This document shows, one piece after another, positions 34,995 to 42,681 of a DNA stretch of 64,000 bases. A program made the position numbers and the translations under genes. The DNA is from Mucilaginibacter sp. OK268. GTDB lineage: Bacteria; Bacteroidota; Bacteroidia; Sphingobacteriales; Sphingobacteriaceae. The stretch is taken from the NCBI RefSeq assembly GCF_900103125.1, contig NZ_FNJV01000008.1:124001-188000 (forward strand). The letters run 5' to 3'. The first letter of the stretch is position 1. Every line of letters starts with the position of its first letter. The notes beneath the pieces are model-generated. The model did no database searches, was not told the origin of the DNA, and saw nothing but the letters and a program-made list of their open reading frames with translations.

Positions 34995-35163
34995 AGGTAT
35001 TTTTATATTGATAAAAAGCATTCTGTATCTAAAGAGGCCTCCAGGCTGATCAAATAGAATCTAAGAAATTACGAGAGGCCAATCTGGGGAAAATCACTTA
35101 AGACTTGCACTAAAGGAAGAGTGAGGCCGAATGGTTCGGTGATAACACCGACCACAGGCTAAA
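34995..35163. repeat. Gap with a copy of the AAGACTTGC/GTGATAACACC element
   Basis: At 35099-35155 the strings AAGACTTGCACTAAA and TCGGTGATAACACCGA occur in the same order as in the reverse complement of 50392-50431. TCGGTG-ATAA-CACCGA is a perfect hairpin just after the GH59 gene (minus strand), where it may also terminate. Confidence 0.65.
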
Positions 35164-37290
35164 TTATTTAACGATATAGATCGGCAGTTGTCCTGGTGCT
35201 GCAAGAGAAGGCTTCGGCACGGGAGCATTTCTGCCCTTGATCAATAAATTATCGAAAAAAGGTGTACTGGGCTTTTTACCGCCCCCAGCAATCAGTCCTG
35301 CCATTCCTTGGATGTACAAGCTATCCGTCACTTGTAGCACCTGCTTTTCATCAACGAATGCGCTAATAATAGATCCTTCGAATTGGAGTTTCAGGTTATG
35401 CCATTGACTGTGGCTGATATTTGAAAGTTGTATTTCACCAAGCACCTTTTCCCCACCTACACTTTCATCGTTTTGTTTTCTGATAATTGCCTGTTGTTCA
35501 GCATCTCCGGTAAGTTCCTTTTTATTCCCTTTTCCCCTGGTTACAATTATCCTGCATTTGCCATTGTCTTCAAGCTGTAGGTAATAGCCTTTTGGAATAA
35601 AGCCATACCCGGTACCAACGTGATTGACCCTGCCCATAACCCCAACAATATCGCCTGCATTTAAATAAACATCAGCGCTTACTTCATAATCCTTCCACTG
35701 TGCATCACCTAAAATACTGTAAGGTCGCCAATCTGGTGCCCAGGAGTTGGTTGCGTCTGGAACAACCTGGCGCAGGCACTTGCCTTTTTTATCCGGGCGT
35801 TCAGTGATTTCAAACGCATCGACAATATCGGCAGTGTAGCGTGGTAAATACCCCCATACTTTAGGCAAGGAATATTGTTCAAATGTTTCATAATATGGAA
35901 AAGGGAAGGGCTTGGAATCGGGAATATTAGCAAAGCTTCCTTTTTGCTGCCCCGTAGTAGTGGAAAGAGAGTAAACTGAATTGGGTTCTAAGGTAAGTGT
36001 AAATGTGCCCTTTGTTGGTTTTATGCCAGCTTGCTGTACAAAATGCTCTTTCTCATTACTACGCCATACGCAAAGCTGTTTTAGAGACAACCCCTCGCCG
36101 ATCTGAAAACGGATTTTTTGTGGAGCTTTTGCGTTTTTTGTTTCGATAATGATGCTGTAGTCCTTTGCGGGCGATTTTAAGGTTACTAAAGTTCCACCAC
36201 CTTTAAGGTTAACACTACCCCCATTCAGGTATTGCCATCCAACTTTCGAGAATTGCCCATAATGTGCATAACCCCACAAAGCCTCGCGTACCTGATAATG
36301 CCCGCTCCATGGCGACTGTGCCAGTACAGCAGCAGGGTCTTCCGAGTATGGCTCGATAGGGTAAACACCTGCAATATCATACCAATTCACGATCTTGGTA
36401 GCACCGCTTTGAATAAAGTTGCGGTTGAAACATTCCACAATACTGATCAGGCAATCGAAGCCTTTCTTATAAACATGATCCTCAGTGTTCCAGATAGGTT
36501 TATCAAGTTTCTGAGCCATCTCCTGAACTTGTTGGGAAGCGGTGTCTACTTCATAAAATACGTGAGCGCTGATAATATCTATGGATTTGCGAAGCTGCTC
36601 ATCTTTAAACAAGTCCTTAACGAAGTCTACTTTCCCTTTCGGCCAATCATCAAACGCATGAAGCTTAATTTTTTCAAAGCCGTTGGCATCAAGGGTAGAA
36701 CGGAGTGTCTTCGCAAAATTGTAGTCAAATCCCTTTTCATTGCGGCAGCCGATGGCATCTAATTCAAGGCCGTAAACTTTACGAAGCCCCTGAAGCCATT
36801 TAACGTAATAATCGGCTGCATCCTGCGACCAAAAATTTCCGTTCCCAACCCATCCGGGAGCACTCCACGCGGTAGCATCGAGGGTAAGATCGGGATTGCG
36901 CTTTTTGGCTTCCTGTAGGATCCACCAGGTGTAGCCCCGAGAGTAATCAAGATCGTTACGCGTGTGCATGTGGCTCGGCATAGACCCCTGCGTTGAATTG
37001 CCATCGCCGGGAATCTCAACAAGCAGTGCGCTTACGGAAGCTCCAAATTTTGGCTTATAAAGTAAGTCGAGAATCTGACTGCGTTGGGGTTCGGGATAAT
37101 CCTTCAGCAGTACCGATGTAGCGCCTCCCCCATTTACCACACCAATTCCATCGAAACGCTTTCCCCCGGCATTCCCCTGTAGTTTCACCGTCTGGACAGA
37201 ATCCTGATACATAATTCTCTTCTGTTGTGCATTAGATTTAAAGTAAAATAAAAGAAGAATTAGAAGTACTGAATTAAAAATTACTTTCAT
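35164..37290 (-). CDS. Glycoside hydrolase family 59 (galactocerebrosidase-like)
   Basis: This 708-residue exported enzyme has a signal peptide (cleavage near KSNAQQ). The catalytic TIM barrel opens with FDGIGVVNGGGATSVLL (about 46-62), as in GH59. The expected acid/base is Glu185 in GCRNEKGF and the nucleophile is Glu270 in IWNTEDHV, spaced as in mammalian galactosylceramidase. A beta-sandwich and a C-terminal lectin-like (LamG/DUF1080-type) domain follow (about 470-700). It should release terminal beta-galactose in the periplasm or outside the cell. No susCD pair is adjacent. Short GTGATAACACC elements lie on both sides (35136 and 37421). Confidence 0.93.
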   Translation of the reverse strand: MKVIFNSVLLILLLFYFKSNAQQKRIMYQDSVQTVKLQGNAGGKRFDGIGVVNGGGATSVLLKDYPEPQRSQILDLLYKPKFGASVSALLVEIPGDGNSTQGSMPSHMHTRNDLDYSRGYTWWILQEAKKRNPDLTLDATAWSAPGWVGNGNFWSQDAADYYVKWLQGLRKVYGLELDAIGCRNEKGFDYNFAKTLRSTLDANGFEKIKLHAFDDWPKGKVDFVKDLFKDEQLRKSIDIISAHVFYEVDTASQQVQEMAQKLDKPIWNTEDHVYKKGFDCLISIVECFNRNFIQSGATKIVNWYDIAGVYPIEPYSEDPAAVLAQSPWSGHYQVREALWGYAHYGQFSKVGWQYLNGGSVNLKGGGTLVTLKSPAKDYSIIIETKNAKAPQKIRFQIGEGLSLKQLCVWRSNEKEHFVQQAGIKPTKGTFTLTLEPNSVYSLSTTTGQQKGSFANIPDSKPFPFPYYETFEQYSLPKVWGYLPRYTADIVDAFEITERPDKKGKCLRQVVPDATNSWAPDWRPYSILGDAQWKDYEVSADVYLNAGDIVGVMGRVNHVGTGYGFIPKGYYLQLEDNGKCRIIVTRGKGNKKELTGDAEQQAIIRKQNDESVGGEKVLGEIQLSNISHSQWHNLKLQFEGSIISAFVDEKQVLQVTDSLYIQGMAGLIAGGGKKPSTPFFDNLLIKGRNAPVPKPSLAAPGQLPIYIVK

Positions 37291-37420
37291 GAAACGGTGT
37301 GTGCGTGTTAAATAAATAAGACAGTTGCAAGATAAGATTTAAACTTTTTAGAATTCTATTTGAGCCTATTTTTCAATAATACTGTATTGTGCACAAGGCC
37401 CCACCCGTTCAGTCTGGGGC

Positions 37421-37437
37421 TGGTGTTATCACAGCAC
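37421..37437. repeat. GTGATAACACC element copy
   Basis: TGGTGTTATCACAGCAC is, on the minus strand, a copy of the GTGATAACACC core seen at 35136 and 50392. It lies 130 bases upstream of the GH59 start codon. Confidence 0.5.
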
Positions 37438-37466
37438 CAACTTATACACATCAAAATTTAGGGTAC

Positions 37467-37540
37467 AAAAAAACCACTTGCCGAAGTGGGGTTAAATCAT
37501 TGATTTTCAGCGCTCCCAACAGTGGCCTTTTTCGAACCAA
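37467..37540 (-). repeat. Degenerate second copy of the tRNA-Asn 3' end and its terminator
   Basis: Bases 37489-37516 match 40051-40078 at 27 of 28 positions, covering the trailer and the last bases of tRNA-Asn. The match fades towards a TTCGAA remnant of the T-loop (37531). A terminator-like hairpin (AACCACTT/AAGTGGGGTT) precedes it, as at the intact tRNA. It is either an attachment-site relic or a decayed tRNA duplicate. Confidence 0.75.
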
Positions 37541-37650
37541 TTCATTGAAAAATTGCAAAGAATTGGGAAGAATTGGAAATTTAGGCGAACATAATCTATT
37601 GCTTTTTGAAGTAAAATATTGACAAAATTGTAATGGACGAATTTAGCGCA

Positions 37651-37842
37651 TTAGTCCCCACCATTTTTTAATTCATTTTCAACTTCCTCAATAGTTGATA
37701 AACTTGCTCTTAGATTTTGCGGCAGTGTTTTATTAAATCATCCATAGCCGAACAATAGAAATTCATTTTGCCCGCATATTCTGGCTTAAAGCCCCCTCTT
37801 TTAATTAATTGACTTTCATTAGAGAACTTCAGTTGCCCAACT
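37651..37842 (-). pseudogene. DUF1016/YhcG (PDDEXK nuclease) C-terminal remnant
   Basis: On the minus strand one frame reads GFKPEYAGKMNFYCSAMDD, the conserved C-terminal PDDEXK-associated stretch of DUF1016 proteins. It soon ends at a stop (37712-37710). A second frame then reads LPQNLRASLSTIEEVENEL up to the stop at 37651, which is the normal DUF1016 C-terminus. The part between them and the whole N-terminal half are missing, so the gene was cut and internally deleted. DUF1016 nucleases are common in mobile and defence regions. This supports past insertion activity beside the tRNA-Asn. Confidence 0.85.
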
Positions 37843-38140
37843 AAACGGTTCGAAAATTATTCATGACTTTGTTATTATAAATGCAATGATTGTTTGTATT
37901 TTTTATCACACCATCGAAATCTTGATAAATTGCTGCTATAGTATGATAATATATTGTCAATATTAAATATCCACGGCATTATCTTTATAAATATAACTAA
38001 GCCGTTCACTTTGTCTCCGCTTGGAAAACACGGAAAAATGTTCAATATCCATGCTGCTGCCGGAAACCATGTAAATAGGTTCTGCGACACGCTTACCAAC
38101 GAATAGTTTACCAATAAACCATACACTAAAACTACCACTT

Positions 38141-39532
38141 ATGAAAAAATTGAACCGTTTAAAATGCATGTTTGCTTCAACCTTGTTACTGTCTTTTATT
38201 GCATGTAAAAAAGAAGCAAAAGATTTAAGCACACCTGCTACACAAAAAAACAAGCTTGCTGCATCGCAGAATCTAAGCCTGGCCGCTACGGCATTGCCCG
38301 CAGCAGGGCAAAACAAAGTAGCCTATTATGTCTTTGATGTTACCCCCGCAAATCAAGGCATATTACCAATGACCACATTTACGGATAAAGCAAATGTGGT
38401 GGTGGTGTTTGAAGGAACCCTATGGGAGCTTGCAGATACGGTGCATTATAATACCGGTTCGATGCAAAATGCATATTATAAAAATAAAAGACAGGTTCTT
38501 GCTGATATTCAAACACTACGTTCAAGAGGGCTGAAAGTATTGATGAATGTTGATGATAATGCCAACTGGAGTTCTGCAACTCCGTTTACCACTTATAACG
38601 GCACTGCTTACAATTATGTTCAATTCGCTTCATTTGTGAACGATTGCGTTAATACTGTTGGTTTTGACGGAATTTCACTTGATGTGGAGCATGGTGCTAC
38701 CGATAACACAAATTACCGAAACCTGATCAAGGAGTTAGGCAAATATTTCGGTCCCTTATCGACAAATAGCACCACAAAGATGTATGGCGGTGCTTTCTAT
38801 TCAGGTGGCGCTCCCGGTCCAATTTTTCGGGAAACTTCATTAAGCCAATATTTGAATTTTGTTATGGATATGGGCTATTTTCAGGATAATACCTCACGGT
38901 TCAACTATTGGGCTAACACGCTGGGCAATGCAAAGGTAATGCTTGGAATGTCTTATGATGATAACTCGCAAAGTAGTGCCGTAGCTCAGGCACAGTGGCA
39001 TCCGGACCCGGATAAGGCGGGCATTATGGTTTTTGCAGGTAATAAAAATAAAGTTTATACAGATGCCATTTTTTCTGCGCTTGAGGTTAATACAACACCG
39101 GCACCAAGTGGTTCAGATATAACTGATTATGCTGGTTCGCTTACTGCTCAATATCAAACAGGTTCACCATCAGGTGAAGAGTTTACAAAAATCATTGATA
39201 ACAATACCGCTACAAAATATCTTACCCAAAATGCATCTGGCTGGGTGCAGTTTAAGCCAACTACAGCAGCAACAGTTGTTCAATATACTATTACATCTGC
39301 AAATGATGTTCCCAATCGTGACCCTAAAAACTGGACCCTGCAAGGTTCAAATAATGGCACCTCCTGGACAACCTTAAATACGCAAACCAATCAAACTTTT
39401 GCATCAAGATTGCTTAAGAAGACTTATACCTTCACGAATACAACTTCCTATGCTTATTACCGCTTAAATATTTCTGCTGTACAAACCGGCAGTATTCTCC
39501 AATTCTCAGAGTGGGAGCTTATAAGAAATTAA
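38141..39532 (+). CDS. GH18-like surface lipoprotein with C-terminal F5/8 (discoidin, CBM32) domain
   Basis: This 463-residue lipoprotein has lipobox SFIAC (Cys22). The barrel starts KVAYYVFDVTP (about 59-69) and contains VLMNVDD and the GH18 active-site strand FDGISLDVEHG (175-185). In the motif D-x-x-D-x-D-x-E, Asp176, Asp181 and Glu183 are present, but the second Asp is Ser179. The C-terminal 125 residues, with KIIDNNTATKYL, WVQF and NWTLQGSNNGTSWT, are a discoidin/CBM32 fold. It is probably an endo-beta-N-acetylglucosaminidase or chitinase relative. The Asp-to-Ser change may alter or lower activity. Confidence 0.85.
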   Translation: MKKLNRLKCMFASTLLLSFIACKKEAKDLSTPATQKNKLAASQNLSLAATALPAAGQNKVAYYVFDVTPANQGILPMTTFTDKANVVVVFEGTLWELADTVHYNTGSMQNAYYKNKRQVLADIQTLRSRGLKVLMNVDDNANWSSATPFTTYNGTAYNYVQFASFVNDCVNTVGFDGISLDVEHGATDNTNYRNLIKELGKYFGPLSTNSTTKMYGGAFYSGGAPGPIFRETSLSQYLNFVMDMGYFQDNTSRFNYWANTLGNAKVMLGMSYDDNSQSSAVAQAQWHPDPDKAGIMVFAGNKNKVYTDAIFSALEVNTTPAPSGSDITDYAGSLTAQYQTGSPSGEEFTKIIDNNTATKYLTQNASGWVQFKPTTAATVVQYTITSANDVPNRDPKNWTLQGSNNGTSWTTLNTQTNQTFASRLLKKTYTFTNTTSYAYYRLNISAVQTGSILQFSEWELIRN

Positions 39533-39543
39533 TATTTTTTTTC

Positions 39544-39584
39544 AAAATACGCTACAAATAAACATATTGTTTGTAGCGTATTTT
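39544..39584 (+). terminator. Terminator of the GH18-like gene
   Basis: A 15-bp perfect stem (AAAATACGCTACAAA / TTTGTAGCGTATTTT) ends in a T-rich stretch, 11 bases after the stop codon. Confidence 0.88.
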
Positions 39585-40026
39585 ATCTTTTTGCTGTGGT
39601 TCATCTAGTTTTTAGCAGTCGCCTAAAAGGTGATCAAAATAACCCTGTTTATTATTTAATAGTAAATAAGGTAGCTGCAAAACGTTATTGACGATCTGTT
39701 CTTTATGTTCATTATGAACAAACCAATTCTTTAAAAATAGCTAAACTGGTTACCTTAAAAATCAACCAAGCGCCCTCACTTATACAACCGTCATAAACGT
39801 TATTTTCTTCAACTCATCCATGAAATAGTTCAGATTCAACCCAGTGTAGGCTACATTCTTGTTCCTTAGCTCGGTTGTTTAGGAATTTACAACAATAAAA
39901 TCCCGAAGGTTTACGATTTCCTATCCAAACTACTATCGGTAAAAAGCTGTAATAATGTCAGATTCTCGATAATTAGCGCCAGCAACCAAATTTAATTTCA
40001 GGCGTTTTTGCAAATTTTTTGCAAAT
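39585..40026. other. AT-rich gap before tRNA-Asn, no gene recognised
   Basis: No credible coding frame or promoter was found. On the minus strand a stretch around 39785-39880 gives about 30 residues without a stop (including LNLNYFMDELKKIT), which may be a decayed gene of unknown type. Confidence 0.4.
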
Positions 40027-40055
40027 AAAAAAACCCAACTCGCCAGAGTTGGGTT
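40027..40055 (-). terminator. Terminator of tRNA-Asn
   Basis: On the minus strand AACCCAACT-ctggcg-AGTTGGGTT is followed by seven T residues, 20 bases after the tRNA 3' end. Confidence 0.9.
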
Positions 40056-40078
40056 AAATCATTGATTTTCAGTGCTCC
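40051..40078. repeat. 28-base direct repeat at the tRNA-Asn 3' end
   Basis: This stretch overlaps the last four bases of the tRNA and is repeated with one mismatch at 37489-37516, bracketing a 2.5-kb segment with the GH18-like gene and the DUF1016 remnant. It could be an att-type pair. Confidence 0.6.
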
Positions 40079-40148
40079 TGAGGCTGGGCTCGAACCAGCG
40101 ACCCTCTGATTAACAGTCAGATGCTCTAACCAGCTGAGCTACTCAGGA
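40075..40148 (-). tRNA. tRNA-Asn (anticodon GTT)
   Basis: The minus strand folds into a 74-base cloverleaf. It has acceptor TCCTGAG/CTCAGGA with discriminator G, a D-arm GCTC..GAGC, an anticodon loop CTGTTAA giving GTT, and a T-arm with GGTTCGAGCC. CCA is not encoded. A perfect promoter (40171-40201) and a terminator (40027-40055) flank it. Confidence 0.97.
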
Positions 40149-40170
40149 CTATTTTCCGTTTGGAGTGGTG

Positions 40171-40201
40171 CAAAAGTATAATTTCTGCGTTAATTTCACA
40201 A
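40171..40201 (-). promoter_or_regulatory. Promoter of tRNA-Asn
   Basis: On the minus strand TTG (40201-40199), exactly 20 bases, then TACTTTTG (40178-40171): an ideal Bacteroidota promoter 22 bases before the tRNA 5' end. Confidence 0.88.
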
Positions 40202-40234
40202 TATTTGCGCAAAAAAAATTTAAAAATATTTTAC

Positions 40235-41149
40235 ATGAGTTTGTTAGTTATTGGTACTGTGGCATTTGACGCTATTGAAACACCCTTCGGAAAGACAGAT
40301 AAAATTGTTGGCGGGTCGGCAACCTTTGCCAGTTTGGGCGCATCTTACTTTTATGACCGTATAAAAATCGTTGCTGTAGTAGGCGACGACTTCCCGCAGA
40401 CCGAAATTGAAGATCTTCAAAAACACAATGTAAACACCGAAGGCTTGCAGATAAAACAAGGCGAAAAGTCGTTTTTCTGGAGCGGAAGATACCATAATGA
40501 CATGAACAGCCGTGATACATTGGTTACTGAGCTAAACGTTTTAGAGGCTTTTGATCCTATTATCCCCGATTCATACCAGGATTGTGAATACCTGATGTTG
40601 GGTAATTTATCGCCGCAGGTACAACAAACGGTTATCAAACGGTTAACCAAACGTCCAAAATTGATTGTAATGGATACCATGAACTTCTGGATGGACATTG
40701 CGCTTGATGAATTATTAGCCACTATTAAACTGGTAGACGTTATCACCATTAATGATGCCGAAGCACGTCAGCTATCAGGTGAGTTCTCTTTGGTAAAGGC
40801 AGCCCGTAAAATATTAACCATGGGACCCAAATATGTGATCATTAAAAAAGGTGAGCACGGCGCCCTGCTTTTCCATGAGGATAAAATATTCAGCGCACCA
40901 GCCCTGCCATTGGCCGAAGTTTTTGACCCTACGGGAGCTGGTGATACCTTCGCGGGTGGCTTTATTGGCTATTTGGCTAAAGTGGGCTCGGTAAATTTTG
41001 ATAACATGAAAAACGCTATCATATACGGATCGGCACTGGCATCGTTCTGCGTAGAAAAATTCGGCTCAGAGAGATTAAGAAACCTGTCTCAGGAAGAAAT
41101 TGCAACCCGTGTACAGGAATTTGTTGGCTTAGCTAAATTTGAAATATAA
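40235..41149 (+). CDS. PfkB-family sugar/nucleoside kinase
   Basis: The start is at ATG 40235 (304 residues). An earlier in-frame codon at 40160 would run into the tRNA promoter and is rejected. The ribokinase fold is shown by SLLVIGTVAFD at the N-terminus, the KIVGGSATFASL sugar-binding region (about 22-33) and the C-terminal PfkB signature DPTGAGDTFAGGF (about 232-244) with the catalytic Asp. The sequence resembles adenosine-kinase-like PfkB proteins of Bacteroidota. The exact substrate is not clear. It is monocistronic, with a terminator at 41155. Confidence 0.92.
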   Translation: MSLLVIGTVAFDAIETPFGKTDKIVGGSATFASLGASYFYDRIKIVAVVGDDFPQTEIEDLQKHNVNTEGLQIKQGEKSFFWSGRYHNDMNSRDTLVTELNVLEAFDPIIPDSYQDCEYLMLGNLSPQVQQTVIKRLTKRPKLIVMDTMNFWMDIALDELLATIKLVDVITINDAEARQLSGEFSLVKAARKILTMGPKYVIIKKGEHGALLFHEDKIFSAPALPLAEVFDPTGAGDTFAGGFIGYLAKVGSVNFDNMKNAIIYGSALASFCVEKFGSERLRNLSQEEIATRVQEFVGLAKFEI

Positions 41150-41154
41150 GTCTC

Positions 41155-41190
41155 AAAGCCCTCTTCTGATTTCTAAGAGGAGGGCTTTTC
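41155..41190. terminator. Bidirectional terminator between pfkB-type gene and carotenoid operon
   Basis: The stem AAAGCCCTCTTC / GAGGAGGGCTTT, with A and T tracts, lies between two convergent gene ends. Confidence 0.85.
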
Positions 41191-41209
41191 TTTCAAGAAT
41201 ATCCTTCCT

Positions 41210-41458
41210 CTACGTAGTCGGCTGACTCAACCGCCCTATTTTCTCAAATTTCTCAAATACGCTTTCGGTATGCGGAGCATCGGGCAATTCATCAGTCAGA
41301 TCCTGTCCGGCCCAATGTTCATAATGCTTGCCGTTTTTCCATAGCCTGCTTTCACTCACATCATAGATCACCCCTTTATAGGCTACCCATATTTGCGGCT
41401 TGTCCTGTCCATTACGCAAGGCCAATTGTGATCTAGTATATTCGGGAAGCTGACTCAA
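41210..41458 (-). CDS. Cytochrome b5-like heme-binding protein (COG4892 type)
   Basis: This 82-residue soluble protein has the short cytochrome b5-like fold: WVAYKGVIYDVSES (about 24-37), then KNGKHYEHWAGQDLTDEL and APHTESVFEKF. His residues in GKHYEHWAG and in APH are the likely axial heme ligands, as in predicted heme/steroid-binding proteins. The start codon overlaps the lycopene cyclase stop by 4 bases, so it is the last gene of the carotenoid operon. It may donate electrons to a carotenoid hydroxylase or ketolase encoded elsewhere; this is inference from position. Confidence 0.87.
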   Translation of the reverse strand: MSQLPEYTRSQLALRNGQDKPQIWVAYKGVIYDVSESRLWKNGKHYEHWAGQDLTDELPDAPHTESVFEKFEKIGRLSQPTT

Positions 41459-42135
41459 GATAATTGATTTTTGGTTTTAAAGTACTCAAAAAAGCCGATG
41501 TTCATCAACAACAGGATGATTAAATAAAAATGATCTTCTACCGGGATCGTACCTATCCGTTTACCCATATTCTCAGTGTTGTTATAGATGACTACCGGTA
41601 TAGATGTCAGTATGCCATTTACTATATAAAAAGGGATAAGCGCCACCAGGTAAGCCAAATAAAAGCGATTAAGCCATCTTACTTTAAATACATATTGCAG
41701 CAAGGGCATCAACACCAATAACAGGCCAAAAGTTACGATAGAGTATAAACGATCATGATAAAAAATGAGTCCTGATATACTCAGCATAATGATCAAGCTA
41801 TTTATAATACGGGTGATCCTGTTACCCATCTGCCATTTGATATAATAATTTAAACAGGCGTAAATAAAGATACAGGCAAATGGTACGGTTATAAAAAACA
41901 ATATCTCCTCCAACGGCAGTCCCCAAAGCGTTATCCCTGTAATATAATGAGGGTTGAATGACCATACTCCCTTTACCGTGAAAAGTACATCCCAAAACAA
42001 AAAGAAAAGCGCGGTTATGGTCATCCCCGGCCAGATGAATTTCCAGTTTTTAAAAAAATGCACCTTCTTATCAAACGATAATACCACCGGAAAAAATACG
42101 GTCAATATATTGATCAATAAGTAGGTATACTTCAC
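41455..42135 (-). CDS. Lycopene cyclase, membrane CrtYc/CrtYd-type
   Basis: This 226-residue integral membrane protein has about six or seven helices and the lycopene cyclase domain motifs FWDVLFTVKGVWSFNPHYITG (described by position, about 48-68) and LPLEEILFFITVPF (about 73-86), each repeated weakly in the second half, as in fused CrtYcd. It converts lycopene to beta- or gamma-carotene. It overlaps its upstream and downstream genes by 4 bases each, so translation is coupled. The crtB gene upstream and crtI divergent gene support the role. Confidence 0.9.
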   Translation of the reverse strand: MKYTYLLINILTVFFPVVLSFDKKVHFFKNWKFIWPGMTITALFFLFWDVLFTVKGVWSFNPHYITGITLWGLPLEEILFFITVPFACIFIYACLNYYIKWQMGNRITRIINSLIIMLSISGLIFYHDRLYSIVTFGLLLVLMPLLQYVFKVRWLNRFYLAYLVALIPFYIVNGILTSIPVVIYNNTENMGKRIGTIPVEDHFYLIILLLMNIGFFEYFKTKNQLS

Positions 42136-42677
42136 TTTAAAGCGGCTAAGAGCTTGTTTAACTCATCAATTTGGGCAGAGGTACATCTGCGGGAGTTCAC
42201 CAAAAATTTGATGATCTCTACAGTAAGTTCCTTATCGGCTGTACCGTAATTCTTTTTATCCAGCTGGGTTATGATCTCCTTGCTATCGGTAGCTATATTT
42301 TTATTATAGCCTAAAAACCCAGGCACGCTGTCTTCCACAGAAAAGCGCATAAACCTGATTTCGATGTTATGCGGATCAACCTCAATGGCCTTTTCAAAGG
42401 TTTTTTCGCAGTTTTTCAGATATTTTATTTTGGAGTATGGGTTCCAGGCATGTTTCGCCTTCAGTGCCTGTACACCGGCAATAAAGCCATCAATAATACC
42501 CGTACGATTTTTTATACTGCTCAGACTTTTATAAAGAGAATCAGTGGTTTTACTATCATTAATGGCCTCTCTTAATTGCCTGCGTATATTTTTCAGGTTA
42601 GGCTCATCGGCCTTTACGCTTTGCAGCATGAACAAAAACGAAAACATTCCGGCTATAAAAAAAATACTTCTCCTCAT
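42132..42677 (-). CDS. Exported protein of unknown function in the carotenoid operon
   Basis: This 181-residue protein has a signal peptide (MRRSIFFIAGMFSFLFMLQSVKA). The mature part is helical, with a TPR-like segment 'YSKIKYLKNCEKTFEKAIEVDPHNIEIRFMRFSVE' in the middle (about 82-116) and a C-terminal helix pair. No catalytic motif is visible. It starts 4 bases after the crtB stop and overlaps the lycopene cyclase gene by 4 bases. Its fixed place inside the crt operon suggests a role in assembly or localisation of carotenoid enzymes, but no function is established. Confidence 0.8.
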   Translation of the reverse strand: MRRSIFFIAGMFSFLFMLQSVKADEPNLKNIRRQLREAINDSKTTDSLYKSLSSIKNRTGIIDGFIAGVQALKAKHAWNPYSKIKYLKNCEKTFEKAIEVDPHNIEIRFMRFSVEDSVPGFLGYNKNIATDSKEIITQLDKKNYGTADKELTVEIIKFLVNSRRCTSAQIDELNKLLAALK

Positions 42678-42681
42678 TATC

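Larger units (their letters stand above)
37291..38140. other. Degenerate gap with tRNA-end copy and nuclease remnant
   Basis: It contains a GTGATAACACC element (37421-37437), a decayed copy of the tRNA-Asn 3' end with terminator (37467-37540) and a DUF1016 remnant (37651-37842). The final 300 bases are an AT-rich leader for the GH18-like gene, in which I see no clear promoter. Confidence 0.75.

Noticed and set aside
37389..37622. 77-residue open frame on the plus strand
   Set aside because: It overlaps the GTGATAACACC element and the decayed tRNA end; the product has no recognisable pattern.
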